Shown one piece after another: positions 1 to 13,915 of a stretch of DNA of 64,000 bases; position 1 is the stretch's first letter; each line of letters begins with the position of its first letter. A program made the position numbers and the translations under genes. The stretch is from Pseudoscleropodium purum (taxonomy: Eukaryota; Streptophyta; Bryopsida; Hypnales; Brachytheciaceae), in contig OZ017805.1 in assembly GCA_963969395.1 (NCBI GenBank), positions 806,001 to 870,000 on the forward strand. The letters are read 5' to 3'. The notes under the pieces are model-generated. The model was not told the origin of the DNA and ran no database searches. It saw nothing but the letters and a program-made list of their open reading frames with translations.

Positions 1-2640
1 AAACAACTTAGTCACTAACCAAAGACTATTAGTTAGACAATTCTTCAATTCCTATCTATATGAAATTCAACAACAATATTGTAGCTTGGAATATAAATGG
101 TGCATTTTAGAAGCAAATAAAAGTATTCACAACAAGTTTAGGATATTGATAATCTTTCAATAGAGGTGGAGAAAAAAAATTATCATTTGTGATTGTTATC
201 TAAAACTACTTGCAATTAGATACAAGAATGTGGCTTTGAATGTAATGAACAAAGTCCCAATATTTTTTCCTTTAAGTGTCTATACACTCTCTAATAGCAA
301 AGGCATTGCATTGTAGTTAAAGAATTGACATTGTCATCTTTGTACATACAATAGTAGATCTCCACTTTGCTTAACAAAAAACATCTATCTTTCAATATAA
401 GATTTGAATTCTATACAACTAAAATTTCGTCTCATTTTCTTACTTTGTCTTGTCCACTCTATCTTATTCATACCTTTAACAATCATCCAATAGCAATCTT
501 CAAGTGGATTTCTTATCTATCCTTATTTTGATGTTTAACCCTTACCTAGCTAATCAATTACATATAGTCAATCTAAAATTTCAAGCTTGCTTTGGTGTAG
601 GCAATTAAATTTCTTTGACTGTTATAAACAAGTTTAAAGGTTAACTATTGAAGACTATTATTTTTCACCAAAAAAGGTAAATATTGGATTTTTGAAAGGT
701 CGTCAAAGACATATAAGTCCATTAGTAAAAGATTAAAGCACCCTAGTTTGAACACATCATTTTCCAACTTTGAGCAAAGTTTGCCAATTTCACTTGATTT
801 GAGATCTAAAAAATTATACTTATCCATTTGCTTTGAAAATGGTCCTTATAGAAAGAATATAGTATTTTCATGATTTTTATGAAAGAAAATTTGAACATGC
901 AAGTGTTGATTTGGAGTTATTTGCAATTTCTACTTATAAAAAAATTACATTTCAACAATTGCAAGGTGGATTGTGTAACGAAATTAATAACTCTTGATGT
1001 GATTTAAAGTTTTTGGAAGTGCATTTTAGTGTGCTAATACAATTTTTAGTTGCTCATGTCATCTCTAATCCTAAAAAAATCTTAAATGCAAATTTTTCAA
1101 ATATTGTAGAGGGAAACATACTAAAAATAGAATAAATACATTTCTCTTGTTATAATCACACAACTCTTATGCAATTTCATGCTGAAATTCGGTATGCATT
1201 CTAATAAACAAGCTCATTAAACATCTATGCAATTTGATTTTGAAAAAAAAAACCTTGCTTCATTAGGAATAATGATAAGCTCCATGTTCTTTTACATAGG
1301 AAAAATACACTTAGAAAGGCTTGGGCATGTAGGGGTTAATGTCCAAATGAACTTCATTTCCACCTTGAAAGACAACACTTCATCGAAAGCAAAGACTTTT
1401 GATTCTAACAAACTTTTTGTTTCAAACTATTGACTCTTGTATATTCTATTATAACTTCAAGCCTTTCAATTCAATTTCCACATTACAGTACTATATTCTA
1501 TTACTTCCAATTTAAATTCACTAATTTAGATTTAATACGTCCAAGATTTTGTAGAGAATTATATTGGAAAATAAGAGCAAGACATGTTGAAATTCAATAG
1601 TGTGAAATGATTATCTCCTTCCATAAACATCTTTGACAGCGACATCTTACAAAATTGGATTGCATGACTAGACAAAAAATAGTCAAAGCTATCTTACTTC
1701 AACCACTTGCACTATTACTTCTAAATTTCAAAACAATTCTACGAAATCAAATCTAGAGGTCAATTGCAACAAAACAATCAAGTGAATGTTGGCATATATT
1801 CCAACTATTCATATATTTATAGCCAACAAATCTTCAATTCCTACCATATATCCTAAACAAATTTTTTGAGAGTTACATTTAGGAAATAGAATGCAACATG
1901 TCTACATCAAATCAAAATCTCATTTTCAAGTTACTAAGAAACATAGACATATGCTACAAACTTAACCCAATTGCAATATTACAATATACATAATCAACAA
2001 CTCTATTACTAGGCTTGAATCTTTCAAAGAAAACATGTAAAAAACTCCATAAGCAAATTGCATCCTAAATTGCATTGGTAGAAAGAGTACAATGTATCTA
2101 CATCCATCATTGTTTAGAAATTATCCTTGTCTATTCACATCTTGCATGTATGGATACCAAAAAAATTCATAATTTAATTGCTTCAACTATTAAATTGCAA
2201 TCACTTTGCTAATTTGCAATAAAATCTAATTCTACTGTCAAAAATCAAAAAAGGTAGGAACATACAATCTTGAGAGAACAAAAAACAAATGGCTAGAATT
2301 ATCACCTACATTCTAAATACTCAATTCAATCGCAGCATTATGATGTACAAGATCTACAACTTTGTCATTAGACTCTAAGCACATAAAGAACATCCACATT
2401 AAGAAATCTTCAAAGAATTGCATTAGCAAAGAAAGTGGTTTAATGTCTACATCCAAAATTGATAAAAGCTTATCCTTGTGTACGTCACATCTAACAATGC
2501 ACTAAACATTTGACATTTGATATAAAAGAAAAGTACAAAATTTGATCAATCACTTTGTGAACTCAAAATAATGCAACAAAATAATAAAAAATTTCAATTC
2601 TTAAGAAGTGGTTATACACTTGGGGTCTTCAACAAACAAA
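1..2640. other. AT-rich non-coding stretch with decayed repeats
   Basis: No gene is supported here; open frames are under 70 codons and look random. The only structure seen is a diverged direct repeat with a period near 350 bp between about 1.95 and 2.5 kb. Phrases such as attgcattgg/attgcattag, a shared 'tctacatcca' block and 'ttatccttgt' recur in the same order near 2075 and 2425. A separate block at about 1225-1345 is a diverged copy of sequence at about 58850-58960. Confidence 0.4.
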
Positions 2641-2649
2641 TAGAGTAAT

Positions 2650-5230
2650 GAATAAATTTAGCTAACTAGTGACTGACTCTCAAGGCTTGGTGTTGATGCT
2701 TTAGTAGCCAAAATAGACTTATATCTAAAGTAGTATAACAAGCCTCTTTTGGGGGTAGAACTAGGAGTTTGATAGTTCCCTATTGAAAAAGCCTCTTCTC
2801 TTCTCAAACCAACCTTAACTCTCTTTCTTGAATGAGACGCTTTTCCACTCAAACCAATGCTTCTCTTTTAGATCTAGATCTGTTTTTGTAGGAAGACAAT
2901 AGGTCATCATTGTCTCTAGATCTAGATCATGTTGCTTAGTATATGCGCTCCTCCTATTCTATCTATGGCATGTTTTGTAAATCTCTTTCTCTCATCTCTC
3001 AACTCCTTCATTATAATTTAGTGTGTGTTTTGATTTTACTTGTTGCATTGAAATTGCTAAGCAAGACGTGTGTGCGTGTTTGATTATCTCTATCTGAGAA
3101 GTGAAGTTGACAAAAAGAAATTGTGCTAGTGAAATGTCCATTTGCACCTAGACAACAACACCTAAAGAGCACCATCAATAAGTGAACTAATATTCTTTTC
3201 ACTGTAGAACAAAAGAAGAATAATGAAAGAATTCATGAGATTGTATTCCAAGACTCTAACATGTTCAAGAATTGCCACTTCAATTATAAATTGATTCCCA
3301 TCCAACCTCATTTTTAGTACTAGCTAATGTTTGAAACATTATATAGACTTCTAATTCAATTTTGAAATTAACAAATGGTGCACCTGTGAGTGCAAGTGTA
3401 TGGGCTACTGGATTGGTGGAAGTCACCAATCATTGACACAAGCTTTTAGAACATACTATAGATCTAGAAGAGTCATCTTGAAAAAAAGTAAATTTCTTGA
3501 AATTTGGCCATAATTATAAATGAACATGACAATAATGCATATAAAGAGCTAACAAACAATAATTGCATCTGAAGCAATAGATGATATGGCTTAACTCTGA
3601 TATTCAAAACATACTTTGCAATTAGAGATGTCTAGAAAAGTATTGGTTTTGCAAGTATTACTCTAAAATATGACCATGATTATTTAGGGGTCTACAAATT
3701 GAAAGTCCCAATTTTGCCTTTAAATGAATATCTTAACACATTTGATGTCTTGGCCAAACTTCAAAAAATTTACTTTTTTTAAGAAATTGGTATGCCACCT
3801 AGCTAGCATTATTATACATTTTTATTTTCATTTTATGATCTTCAATTGTAATTGTTGATGCAAGATGAATTGAAGTCTATTCACATTCTTTGCAAATCAA
3901 AAGGACTTCTTTTTATATGTAGCCAACAGACTTAAATAATTAGAACGAGCACTTACTATACAATAGACTAGGTGAAGTAAAAATATTGGAATTTTTGTGT
4001 CAAGTGTCTTAGAACCAAAGTTCTTTCTATCTCCCATACTAATGAAAATTAGATCAAAATATGTCAAATGCTAATAGAATTATGCTAAAATTGCTTTGTT
4101 CCAGATCTTACATGTCACAATTCTTGTGCTTGAAAAAACATGTCAATATAACTTGACATTAAGTAATCAATCAAATTAGATTATCTAGAAAATAGGTGCT
4201 CTCTGTTAAAAATTACTTGATGCAAATCTCACAAGCATCCCTTACTTCATTCTAAAAGTATACATTGCACTAGGTCTTGAAATGAGAATTTTTGTACATA
4301 AACTAGATTAATTATTATAAATCAATAGTCATTTGAATCAAATTTTCTTAGCCAAGATCAAATGAATTACAACTTTTCAAATAAGGGTGTCATTTACAAG
4401 GGTCCCAACTCCCCAAGTTCTCCTAGCAATACCATAAATCAATCCAACAAATTAGAAGTCTCTCTACAAACTCATTTCCAATTGAGTAGTCATCTACTAA
4501 CTGATCAAGGTTGGCTATAATTGATTTACATATAGAATTGCAATTGGATCATGTCCACTTTTTCCTTAATGATGCAAAAACCCTTCTTCAAAACCTTGTC
4601 CTTGATGTCTGATGGTTCCATTGTCATCTAGTGTCCAGGTGCAAATGGACGTTTCACCATTACTATCTCATTTTGCCACCTTCACTTCCTAGACAGATGT
4701 AATCAAACACACATATGTCTTGCTTAGCAATTTCAACACAAGAAATAAAATCAAAACACACACAAAACTACAATGAGGGAATTGGAAGACAAGTGAAGGA
4801 GATTCACCGAATGTGCTATAGCTAGAGAAGAAGGAGTGCACATACTAAACAATGTGATTTGGATTTAGAGACAACAAGTATGACAACAACAAAGACCTAT
4901 TGTCTTCATACAAAAACAAATCTGGATCTAAGGGAAGAAGCATTGGTTCGGATGGGAAAGCGTCTCGTTTGCGAGGAGACTCTACAAAGGAATGTTACCA
5001 TTTTCTATCAATTCGGACACTTTTTTTGTGAATTTTCTATCAATTCAAACATTTTTCTATTAATTTAGACACTATTTTCTTGTAGTGAGAAGAAAAACTT
5101 TTAGCGAGGAATTGCCCGCCTTCCAGCTCTGCCCCCCAAAAGAGGCTTGTTACACTACTTTAGATACAACCCCAAAATAGAGGTTTGGAGTCATAGAAAC
5201 CAATGCCCAACTCCCAAGGCTTGCCATTGA
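2650..5230. repeat. Large foldback: two inverted ~550-bp arms around a ~1.4-kb centre
   Basis: The left arm (about 2650-3200) reappears in reverse complement at about 4610-5230. Matching landmarks in the same order are the 'caagcctcttttggggg' block (2746; inverted at 5127), the 'agacaataggtc' block (2893; inverted near 4890), 'gaaattgctaagcaagac' (3049; inverted near 4720) and 'gtccatttgcacct' (3136; inverted near 4640). Arms are diverged by substitutions and short indels. No protein is recognised in the centre. It could be a foldback transposon or two copies of one element inserted head-to-head. Outer boundaries are approximate. Confidence 0.65.
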
Positions 5231-6282
5231 CCCCTCAACAAGTGGATTAAAGGAACATAGTGAAGGAGTTGTCAAATTTCTTTTAGAAACTTAGCAAAGA
5301 CAACTTGTGATCCATGATGGGCATCAAATTTGCCTTGCTTGACTATACAATGAACTCCCCTCTTTTTGGAAATTGACAATAATATCCAAGGTATTGCATC
5401 CACTTTTCTAGTAAATTCAACTTTTCAAAATTGTGCCATTTTCATATGCAATACTAGGCCTATAATTTCTCATTGTTTTTCAACAAATTTTTGCGCAAAA
5501 AATATTTGCTAGAGCCAACTCCCTCCTTTCTTTGACCTAAAAAAAGTAGATGAAAAAATGATTGTCTATTAATACAAACCTGTCCAAACTCCAAAGTCAT
5601 CAATTGGACAATTTTCAACTCTAGCATCGTGTTAGGACCAATGGTAGGACTCTAAATTGAATTGGAGTTAGTTCCATCTCTCTTTGCTTTCTAAATTTTC
5701 CACCTGCTTTGTTAAGCTTTAACAAAGAGAATTGGAAAAATTGGTAGTAGAGAGATGAGGCCTTAGGGTTGTGGATTAGCTCGTTGTACAAGCCCTAATG
5801 AACTCAAAGGAGCCCCACTTTTTGTCAACCAGCTCAAATTGCTTGGCAACTGTGGCCTTTGTTTCACTTGGTGCAACTCCACCACCTAGCAACTACAATG
5901 ACCTAGCACTAGAAGAAAAATATGTTTGACACAACCGACTACTATGTAACTAGTGTTCAATACAACTATTATGCAACAAGTTTCCTCTCTATTAACATCA
6001 AATCTAATGTAATTATTTTATGTCATCAAAAACAACATTCATACATTGTTTTAGTTGCAAAGTAATCATTCTATAGTTGCAAAAAATGACTAGGAAACAA
6101 TTAGTGTTCTATACAACTATCATGCAACTATAAAATGACCATAGTTGTTTCCTAGTTGCTTTATAGTTGTACATTAGGTGTTTCCTAGTTGCTTTCAATA
6201 TTCAATTTTATTTGTCTTATATCAATTGTCCCATATCAATTGTAAAGACATGTAATCCAATTGTAAATTTACTTTTTGCTTA
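5231..6282. other. Intergenic, with a solitary CACTA-like terminus at 5907
   Basis: No gene seen. At 5907 the sequence CACTAGAAGAAAAA resembles a CACTA-type terminus. The next few hundred bases carry repeated 'tagttgcttt'/'caactat' words typical of subterminal repeats (about 5940-6190). No matching inner end was found except the shared right end at 10280. Confidence 0.35.
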
Positions 6283-9200
6283 CACTAGAAGAAATTTGTG
6301 TTTTTGTGGACAAGTGTTCATATGTGTCTACATGTTTTTTGAAACATCACATATATATTGCAGATGTTAGAAAAATCCATTAAGATTGATATGGAAAAAA
6401 CACGAAGAAATTTGAAAAAAACATACCATGTTTTTAGAAAAACATCCCAACAAATACAATTTAAAAAAGTGACCAAAATGTACCATGTGGCAACCACATA
6501 AGTGCTACACAAGGAGGTAATGCCGCGTAGGATTTTTTTCACTTGATCAGAAGATGAGATGATAGTTGACATCATGTTTTTGAAAATTTTCATAGTGTTT
6601 TAAATGACATCAACGTAGACGTTCATAAAAATTTGAATAGTATTTTTAGCAACATCGATTTTGATCTGCAAACATTTTCTAAGACATCAATTTTGATGTT
6701 AGCTAAGACATATGTTGTTTACAATACATTATATTCCAAACACAATACATCATATACAATACACCAAACATTCTACAACATACACTATACATTGTACACA
6801 ATATTGGCAATAATATTGAATGACTTGAAAAGCCTTATTGTCAATATTTGAACATGAATAGGTAAGTTATTTATGCAAGAGGGGTGGCTAGAAGGAAGAC
6901 AAACCATATGGGAGATCTAAAATGTAATTTTTTTTATTATAAAAACGGAATTTTAGATTTAAGTACTATGATGAACGCAATGTTGTGTTGCAAAAAACAT
7001 TCAAACATTACAAAGGATGTCTTAATTGACATCGCAAAAAACATCTACCTACAATAGAAGACATCTTAGCTAACATCTACTATGACAATGTTAGAATTCT
7101 GAAATGGCATTAAAGCATGGTGACATGGCATGCCACTTCATGTTCTTTGACTACCATATTACTCAAATGCCAATGTAAGTGACTTTTTTTGGAAAAAAAT
7201 GCTATGTGGTTTACTTTCACCTATTTTTTCACATGTGGTCACCTTTTTACCTTAGGCCTAAAGATTTTCTAGAAATTTACTTACAACCAAATCTGAAGCC
7301 CTTACTAATGTGTGCAAGTCATTTGTAGTCTTTCTATCGTTCTTCTTGTCCCAAGTAAAATCCAAAATGTTGGTCCCAACCAAAAACATAAGCTCTAAGA
7401 ATTCTCTCAATTTCTTTAAATGTATCATATATCTTATGAAATCAAAGATCTTTTGTGATTTTTCCTATAAGATGTATTTTACATCATGCTGATTTAAAAG
7501 AGCCCTCAACAATAGAAAATGAAGATTTGAAGTAGATACTCTTGCACAAAATGTTGAATAGGAAAATCATATTCATTCTTTATGAAAATCAAATGTTCAA
7601 TGTTGAAGCTATACTTAAAGAAGATGTCACTCTTAGAAATAACTAATTAAAATAGTGAGTATTTTAGGATTTCTTTTACTTTTAAGTTTAGTCAATACCA
7701 AATGTTGGTGCCTTTGCATTTTGGATTTACATATCATAGATGTAATAACAAAAGGTGAATATCTAATTTTACAATACCATTATTTTACCTACATTTTAAA
7801 GATCATTTTTTATTAATGAAATAATGAAATTGGATAGAATTTTCATTTATAGGAGAAAAAATGCCTCATAGAATTTCAAGATGATAACAAAATTGTTTCT
7901 AAACATGCAAATAAGAATTTGTGCTAAAATATTGAATATGGCTATAATATGAAAAATGCAACGTCTTTCAATCTATTTGCAATCCAATTATTTTAAAGCC
8001 CTCAATGGAAAATGAAATAATTGCAACATACAATAGAAATGAGTGCAGAATCATTGTTTTGTTTCTAATTTTTTTTGTTGTTTGAAAGAAGATATGAACA
8101 ATAATTACACTAAAAAAACATCCAAAAACATCCTCAAAAAATAGCTAAGCTTTTAGCTTCTTTACATTATCAAATTGTTGCACCTTGGTGCATATGTGAA
8201 ATATAATTTTCATAATACAAAAGGTTGTTGTATATATGCAAAAAGTTGCTTGTATAATGTTAAAAGCTTCTTTTATAATTTGAAAAGGTGCCTTTATACC
8301 TTATCAGTTTGTGAGGGTTGGCAAATAAGTTATTTTTCAAGAATCCAAAAATAAAATAAATTGAACAAGAAAAATTGTCAAATTCACCAAAAATTACTTT
8401 GTGATGTTCCATTGTTCCCTTGCACAAAATAATGGTACAAGTAGAAATGGTATTAAAATTTGTACAATTAGTGTAAGAAAATTTCAATTGGTTAAGCTTT
8501 ATTTCTTATAACCAAAACAATCACTACAAAATTCTTGAAGTTAAATTCTATTATAAGTTTATCTTTTTATCTAATACATGTATAAAATTTTGATATTTTT
8601 TACTAGTATAAATTTCACTTTTTTGTTTCAGTTGATTTTTTCAATAATTTGGATGAAAAAATCAAATTATTGTAATTTTTTCAAGCTATAGGTGAAAATC
8701 TAATTATAACAATTAGAATATATATTAGAGTACTCTATAAATTTTATCATAAGTACAAAATAGAATGAAAAATATAATTTTATAACTTATATCTTGAATA
8801 AATTTTAAAAAATAATATACAAATGAAAAATGTACAATACTATGCTATTTGGATACAAACACATGGAGCTTTCAATTGCAATAATTCCATCAATTTTTGA
8901 CAATTTTCAAAAATTTTCAATAAAGAAAAAACAAAACTTGTCAAACTTTATTTAAAAGAAAATTTAAATCAAATTTCAAAAGTCGTTTTTTGGAAAGTTG
9001 CAATCAAGGTTGACTAAGGAACATCTATTTTTAGGATGTGTGGATCTTTAGAGATTAAAGACCAAAAAAATAATAAATAATAAAAATAAAATTTTATGCT
9101 ATTAATTAAGGAAAAAAAGATCACATTCAAAAATCCAAATAGGCTACTTTTTGTTTTTTCAACAACCAAATATGATGCTAAGATTCCTGTAAACTGCCAA

Positions 9201-10280
9201 AACAAGGCAATGTGTTGATATTTTAGATAACTTTTTTGAGCACAAATCATGGGGAGAAGCTTGAATAAATAATCTTGAAAACAAAAATCGGCCAACAAAT
9301 TATAACTCTTGATTAGCACATGACAGTTTGATTACATAATTCAAAAAAAATTTGAATTAAAAAAAAAATCCCATCAGGAAAAATATAGAATTATAAAATC
9401 TTGAAATTTAATGTGGCATTTACACAACCCCCTCAAATTACTATTTTTGAACTATATTTTTTCAATTAATTTGGATTGTCTATGCTATTTTTAGACATTC
9501 ATGTACATTTTCTGCAAGCGAAGTGACAAGAATCAGAAATTCCCACAAAAAAAATTGCAAATTCAAAGAGTGGTGTAGTATTCAAAGATCAAAGTAGTCA
9601 CAATACCATACAATTGTTTGAGCAATTTTAAGAAGATTAAAATGAACTAAGAGAATAAGTTTGACCATTTAAAAATGCATGGAGTCCTCAAGGGGGTAAA
9701 TGATGATGTCATTTTAATAACAATATATATTGTTCAACAAAATTTCTAAAATAAATTATTGTCCTTCAATTGCCCTTTCTCCTTGAAACTTTTTTAACTC
9801 CAAATTCCAACGCTTCCTAAAAGTACTTCATTTTTTTCCCTCACTAAGGTCACTATATAGAACTTCATCATGCAAAAATGTAGAATACAAAACTTTTATG
9901 CACATCCATGCTAATGTTTTTCCAAAAGACAACAAAGACCTACCTTTCTACTAGATTTACTACAAGTGGCCAACTACTGACTTGACCCCTAAATAACTTT
10001 CCCAAAGAAATCCCTATGTAAAAAGGGCTTTAGCTGCCAATGTGGCGATCTCATGTTCATGAGGACATTTCCAAAAACATGTTGATGTTCACAACGACAT
10101 CACATTCAAGATACTTGTCATACAAAACATTCACTTGTTTCACATTTGACATCCACATGCTCATATCAACATCCTTAGAAATTCTTGCTTCTTAGGCAAC
10201 CACTTGATTTTCTTGCTTATGTTCTAAAAAACATGCCTGCTTCCTAAAAACATTCCAAAAAACACTATTTTCTTCTAGTG
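6283..10280. mobile_element. CACTA/EnSpm-like non-autonomous element (~4.0 kb)
   Basis: The left end reads CACTAGAAGAAATTTGTG (6283). The reverse complement of the right end, ending at 10280, reads CACTAGAAGAAAATAGTG, and similarity continues through the following T-run for about 26 bases. The flanking triplets are TTA (6280-6282) and TCA (10281-10283), one C/T transition away from the 3-bp duplication expected for CACTA elements. Both subterminal zones are rich in 'aaacatgttgatgt'- and 'acatc'-like words (6310-6720 and 10060-10200). The interior is AT-rich with no recognisable transposase, so mobility would depend on an autonomous relative. Confidence 0.55.
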
Positions 10281-12480
10281 TCAATTGGTAGTTTTTTTAG
10301 TAGATTACAATTTTTATCAATTGGGAATATAACAGTGAGGTTATACTTAGTAGTTTACCAATTGGGTACAATATTGTGAATAAGTATAAATATCAATAGG
10401 TAAATACAAATTCAATTAGTGGATTTGGAAAGGTAGTGGTCTAGGTACTTAGGCTCAAGTTCTTCTTGATTGTATTTAGTTGACCTTGTTGAATTAGGCA
10501 CTCCTTCCAATCCCCGGAAGTAAAAAAAACTATTGTGTGTAATTTCTATGTTTGTAATACATTGTGAGTTTGCCAATTATGTGTGTATGTGCAATTGTTT
10601 TGAGATGTTGTAATTGTGTGATGTGGAGAATATGTGTGTGATGAATGTGAGTAATTGATTGTGTTTGAGATTGTAGAAGTGTTTGTGATGTGGGTGGAGA
10701 CAATTGTAAATTGTGAATGAACTATGCCTATAGAAAAAATTCGTTGTAGAAGTACATGAAGAAACCTGTGATGGCCAATTGAGAAAATTGAGTTGTTGAA
10801 TTAATTTAAGAATTGAATTTGTGGAAGTAAGTGGAGGATTTAGAGAATCAATCAGAGTTGAAATTTGTAAAGAAGCTGTTGAGTTGATGATGAAGACAGA
10901 GTCAATTGGGAGAAAATGAAGCATTATAATATCAATTGAGAAATTTGTGTTGAGTGGTTTGTGGTAATTGGTTTGGAAGTGTCATATTTGCTATCAATCA
11001 AGAGATTGGAGCACTATGATTATCAATCGGAAATCTTTGAGTGAATACTGGATACACAAATAAATTTGATTGGAAATTGAGTGATATTGATTTAAAACAA
11101 AATTAAAAAGAAGAAAAATTAATAAATAGAAGAATATAAATAAATTAAAATTTTAAAATTTTAAAAAATTAAAAAATGAACAAAAATGATTTTAAGAAGA
11201 AAATAAAGAAATGTTAATTTTGCAAAAGATTGAACAATATAAAAATAGAGTGTGAAAGTAAGGAGAAATTCATTGTGGAAACAAAGGAAGATGCAATTGG
11301 AAAAGAGAATCAAGGAGCAAAATGGAACAAGTGAAAGAGAATTAAAGTGAAATATTAATTGAAAAGCAAAGACCAATTGTTTTGTGATATGTAGTTCTAT
11401 ACCGATAGTATATTGATATATAATACAGGAGTTTAATAATTCACAATCTTGCAATTGATGATTTTAGGATAAAAGCTTTCCTTCTGAATTATTGTAAATT
11501 TACCTCCTAGAGTTCAAACTGTACTTAGGGTTTGATTTTTGAAAAAGAAATAAAAATCTTGTCTACAAGACATATAAGACTTGTAAGTTGTTATACTCTT
11601 ACATACATAATTTTTTTGATAGATTTCCAATATTTCTACAATCTGTAGAAATTTTTAAAATTAAACTTCAAAATTTTTCAAATCTATAAAACTAAATTTT
11701 TGAAATCTAGGAAGAAGATAGATCTAAAATTTTGAAATCTAGAATAAGGTAGATTTGAAATTCAAAAATCTAGAAAAATGTAGATATGAAATTTTAAAAT
11801 TTTAGCACAACTTGAGTGCAAAGAGAGGGCTTTTCTATTTCTATTGGGGAGTTTTTAATTACTAGGAGTTATTTGGCTTGAAGCTTGGAGAGTAGCTTGA
11901 AAGAGTTTGGAAGACCATCAACTTTATGAGTTTGTATTTTAGTAGGTTTATTTTTTTTTGCATTATTTTTTTTTAAAAGATAGTGAAGGTTGTGGGAAAG
12001 GTTAGGTGATTTTTTGGACTTATATTTTGTGTCTAGTGACAAGTTTTTAAAGTTTTCTCCTTTTTAGAATTTGAATATCAAATTCATTTTTTGAAAGAAT
12101 TTGGAGGAGTTTTTTGAGTGAATATAGAGTCCTCTTTTTGTATTCAAGTTGTACTTATATGGATGATGCTCTCTATGACAATGAGCAACTACTTCATTTA
12201 TAAATTAAAGGCTTGTGAGGTACTTGGGACTTCAATAGACTTTCATTTTCTTCTATTGTTGTTTTTGCTTGGCACAAAGAAAAAAGCAAATACTTCATGC
12301 TTTTTTTGGATAGAAACTAGGCAAACAATACATTAAAACTTTATAGAGAGGGTAGTGTAGAAATCAACTAATGAAATGCACTACAAAAAGTTCAAGAACT
12401 TTATAGGATGAGTTATGATGCATTTGGCAATTTGTTGAACATGTTGATTTCTTTTTTGAGAAGTAGGTGTGTGAATCAAG
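10281..12480. other. AT-rich stretch, no gene recognised
   Basis: Open frames of up to 115 codons on the minus strand (10577-10924, 11161-11454) have compositions expected of AT-rich non-coding DNA and no motif I recognise. About 11690-11810 holds roughly three diverged copies of a ~40-bp unit containing 'aaatctag' followed by 'gtagat'. Words containing caattg recur between 10280 and 10940. Confidence 0.4.
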
Positions 12481-12483
12481 TGA

Positions 12484-12890
12484 TTCACACACCCATATAG
12501 AAATTTAAAAAAATAGTGGCATATGAATTTGTAAATTTGTACATGGTCATAATCTAGAGTACATGGTAGATTGTTTTAAAATTGGAGCTTCAACCATTAA
12601 AAAGTATGTTGACATTGTATGTAACATTCTTATTGACAAAGACAAATTATTTAGCTACTATATTAGCATTCCAAGTAAAGATCAACTTCATAGCATCATC
12701 TCGGATTTTGAAGAAGTAATGGGCTTGCTAAACATTTGTGAAACAATTGATGTGAAAAAATTGATCTGAAACACTTTAATTCTAGAGTAGACAAAGCTGG
12801 TAGAGTTATAATTTCTTGTTGTTGGTTACACAACTACTATAAGATGTTGAATCAACCAAAGTCTAATGTGGCTAATGTAAGTTTGTGATG
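12484..12890 (+). pseudogene. PIF/Harbinger transposase remnant, internally deleted
   Basis: A short plus-strand frame (ATG at 12563) has the wording of the N-terminal part of plant PIF/Harbinger transposases: a helix-turn-helix-like segment ending in STIKKYVDIVCN, then IISDFEEV and NICETID, which corresponds to the family's NICGAIDGTH containing the first catalytic Asp. After a stop, another frame about 30 bases on gives IISCCWLHNYYKML, matching the family's C-terminal 'CCVLHN' block. The stretch between first Asp and C-terminus, which should hold the second Asp and the Glu, is missing. It is therefore a deletion derivative that cannot encode an active enzyme. It faces the Myb/SANT-like remnant at 13.3-13.9 kb. 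Confidence 0.7.
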
Positions 12891-13301
12891 AAATCCACTA
12901 ATTGGATTTGGAAATGAAAGATTACTTGTGCATAGAAAAGGAAAATATGCTAAATGTCAAGGAAAAATCCTTAAATAACAATTGTTTAGGCAATGGGTTA
13001 CTGAAACCCTAATAATGAATTACTACAATGACATTTCATTTTCATTTTCTTAAGCTTTGGATTACTTGGATGTTAACATGTACAAATAGTCATAGAGAAA
13101 AAAAATCTTTTATTGAATATAGTAGATTTTCGAACAAATCCAAACAAACTCAAAACAAATCAAATCAAATTTCATACAACATTAGAATTACATTCCAATC
13201 CCCTATATCATTAGAAGTGAACAATACACAAGATGCAATTTCTACTTAAATCTATCAAAAGAGTCCTTAGACTTTAATACTTCAGCAAATAAAGCTGCCA
13301 T

Positions 13302-13915
13302 CTATAGTTGTCCCTTCATCATCATCTCTCTGCCCTCCCTCTTGATATCTAGCATCGTTTTAGTCATTTGCAATTTCATCTTTTCAATCTCTATAATTTC
13401 CTTAGAGAAACTAGTAATGGCGGAGGCAATGAATTCATCTCCGAAAGCCAATTTCTTCTTTCTTTTAAATACACTCCTATCAACTTGTCCCACACATCTA
13501 GGTTGATTAATTGCTTGTGTGCATGGTGACAGTGAAGAAGTACCACCTATAGAGGAAATAATAGGAGTAGTAGGCTATGTGTTCTCATCATCACTCACAA
13601 TGTGATCCTTTGAATGTTACAAGCAAACCCCTTGGTCAACACCATGCGGCATCCCATTGATTTAGTAGTACAACCAAAAATGTCATCAAAAATGTCATAC
13701 TATAGTGGCCAAGTAGAAGGTAGTGCTTTAGTTTTGTTTTGCTTCACCTTCTCCAAATACGTTGGCTTCATTTTATTCCACTTGTCATGGATTTATTGCT
13801 AAGATTTCTAAGGGTTGTATGAGAATTGTGTATTGATCTCATGCAAAAAATTTCCAATTTGATTTCTTGAACGATTCATGGTTGCATTTTGCAAATTTTT
13901 TTGACACATATCTAT
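13302..13915 (-). pseudogene. Myb/SANT-like (trihelix) protein remnant, probable PIF/Harbinger ORF1
   Basis: Read on the minus strand, the region near 13790-13640 gives HDKWNKMKPTYLEKV, then WPL-YDIFDDIFG, the signature of plant Myb/SANT-like proteins that accompany PIF/Harbinger transposases and help bind element ends. Downstream are a low-complexity Ser/Thr stretch, then RSVFKRKKKLAFGDEF (basic, possibly nuclear localising), and a Lys/Glu-rich C-terminal helix (residues about 25-60 of the last open frame, 13493-13302). Several stops and frame changes interrupt it. Its 3' end points toward the transposase remnant at 12.5-12.9 kb, so the two are convergent and may be parts of one old element. 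Confidence 0.6.

Noticed and set aside
10577..11454. Minus-strand open frames of 97-115 codons as genes
   Set aside because: Compositions match random AT-rich sequence (Phe, Leu, Ile, Asn, Ser-heavy), no motif, no codon signal.
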